Shown piece after piece: positions 63,557 to 64,000 of a stretch of 64,000 bases of DNA; the stretch's first letter is position 1, and each line of letters starts with the position of its first letter. Source of the stretch: Paraburkholderia hospita (GTDB taxonomy: Bacteria > Pseudomonadota > Gammaproteobacteria > Burkholderiales > Burkholderiaceae); assembly GCF_002902965.1 (NCBI RefSeq), contig NZ_CP026106.1, positions 248,001-312,000 of the forward strand. Reading direction: 5' to 3'. The notes beneath the pieces are model-generated. The model did no database searches. It saw nothing but the letters and a program-made list of their open reading frames with translations, and was not told the DNA's origin. The position numbers were made by a program, and so were the translations under genes.

Positions 63557-64000
63557 GTGTCGAACGATCAGACGAAGAAACGCAAGTCCCCCGACGAACT
63601 GCGCAGCCACCGCTGGTATGGCGTGAACGATCTGCGCTCGTTCGGCCATCGCTCGCGCACGGCGCAAATGGGCTATAGCCGCGAGGAGTATGCGGGCAAG
63701 CCCGTCATCGCGATCCTCAACACGTGGAGCGAGATGAACCCGTGTCACACGCACTTCAAGCAGCGTGTGGAAGAGGTCAAGCGCGGCATCTGGCAGGCGG
63801 GCGGCTTTCCGATCGAGTTGCCGGTGCAGACCCTGTCGGAGCCGTTCCAGAAGCCCACGACAATGCTCTACCGAAACTTCCTCGCGATGGAAGCGGAAGA
63901 GACGCTGCGCTCGTATCCCGCTGACGGTGTCGTGCTGATGGGCGGCTGCGACAAGACCACGCCCGCGCTGCTGATGGGTGCGATCAGCATGGACCTGCCA
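63557..64000 (+). CDS. IlvD/Edd-family dehydratase, L-arabonate-type (3' end outside window)
   Basis: 148 codons are visible. It starts with GTG, with TAGGAG at 5 bp. The blocks [34 protein letters not shown] and [10 protein letters not shown] carry the Cys ligands of the iron-sulfur cluster, and the order matches arabonate/pentonate dehydratases rather than the valine-pathway IlvD. It removes water from an aldonate to give the 2-oxo-3-deoxy acid, the step before 2-oxoglutarate semialdehyde. 8 bp after permease 2, so it belongs to the same transcript as the importer. Confidence 0.9.
   Translation, partial: MSNDQTKKRKSPDELRSHRWYGVNDLRSFGHRSRTAQMGYSREEYAGKPVIAILNTWSEMNPCHTHFKQRVEEVKRGIWQAGGFPIELPVQTLSEPFQKPTTMLYRNFLAMEAEETLRSYPADGVVLMGGCDKTTPALLMGAISMDLP

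Noticed and set aside
1..64000. CRISPR arrays, tRNA/rRNA genes, prophage or transposase genes
   Set aside because: Looked for by reading; no spaced direct repeats, cloverleaf sequence, phage module or transposase motif was recognised. A tRNAscan/Infernal run would be decisive for small RNAs.

Overview
The window reads as a chromosomal segment of a Burkholderiaceae beta-proteobacterium, most likely Paraburkholderia or a close relative. The reasons are the high GC and strongly GC3-biased codons, the acyl-homoserine-lactone locus in the order luxI, rsaL-like repressor, luxR (as in BraI/RsaL/BraR), the cyoABCD operon, and many short catabolic operons each with its own regulator. This placement is inference from gene content. 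No rRNA, tRNA, CRISPR array, prophage or transposase was recognised. Both window edges cut genes: an acetylpolyamine amidohydrolase-like gene on the left and an IlvD/Edd-type dehydratase on the right.

Layout. 1-12.5 kb: the amidohydrolase end, an orphan NuoM-like subunit, cyoABCD (cytochrome bo oxidase), a DUF1810 gene, a Fur-family regulator, a QseBC/PmrAB-like two-component pair and a CusRS/IrlRS-like pair. 12.5-20.1 kb: two copies of a long non-coding palindromic repeat flank an AspT-family transporter, a GGDEF-EAL protein and an Lrp/leucine-dehydrogenase pair. 20.2-27.2 kb: a C4 sugar-acid (threonate/erythronate) operon with a GntR regulator, ltnD, otnK, otnC, an MFS transporter, otnI and denD. 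27.2-33 kb: a cobalt-type nitrile hydratase operon, transcribed leftward, with a CobW-family GTPase, a DUF1097 membrane protein, NHase beta, alpha and accessory proteins, and the CbtB/CbtA cobalt transporter, followed by a GlxA-type regulator.

33-43 kb: an asparagine/aspartate catabolic block holding a periplasmic asparaginase, a LysR regulator, a dicarboxylate/amino-acid symporter, a tandem two-domain Asp/Glu racemase-like protein, aspartase, a second symporter and an orphan GltI-like binding protein. The asparaginase and the first symporter share a diverged 128-bp upstream element. The probable flow is Asn to Asp outside the inner membrane, uptake, possible racemisation of D-Asp, then fumarate plus ammonia. 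43-53.6 kb: an NhaR-like LysR, CBS and Tim44-like proteins, DctA, an orphan EgtB-like enzyme, an FNR-type regulator, a universal stress protein, a second GntR regulator and a DHA2 drug/H+ antiporter. 53.6-55.4 kb: the quorum-sensing locus. 56-64 kb: a pentonate/sugar-acid oxidation cluster with a 2,5-dioxovalerate-type aldehyde dehydrogenase, an SMP-30 lactonase, a four-gene ABC importer of Pot-like architecture and the start of an arabonate-dehydratase-like gene.

The strongest unexplained signals are (1) the paired 128-bp leader/promoter elements in the Asn/Asp block, with a dyad kept partly by a compensatory change, and (2) the two 594-bp palindromic repeats, at which the strand composition switches from G/T-rich to A/C-rich, extending into neighbouring genes.
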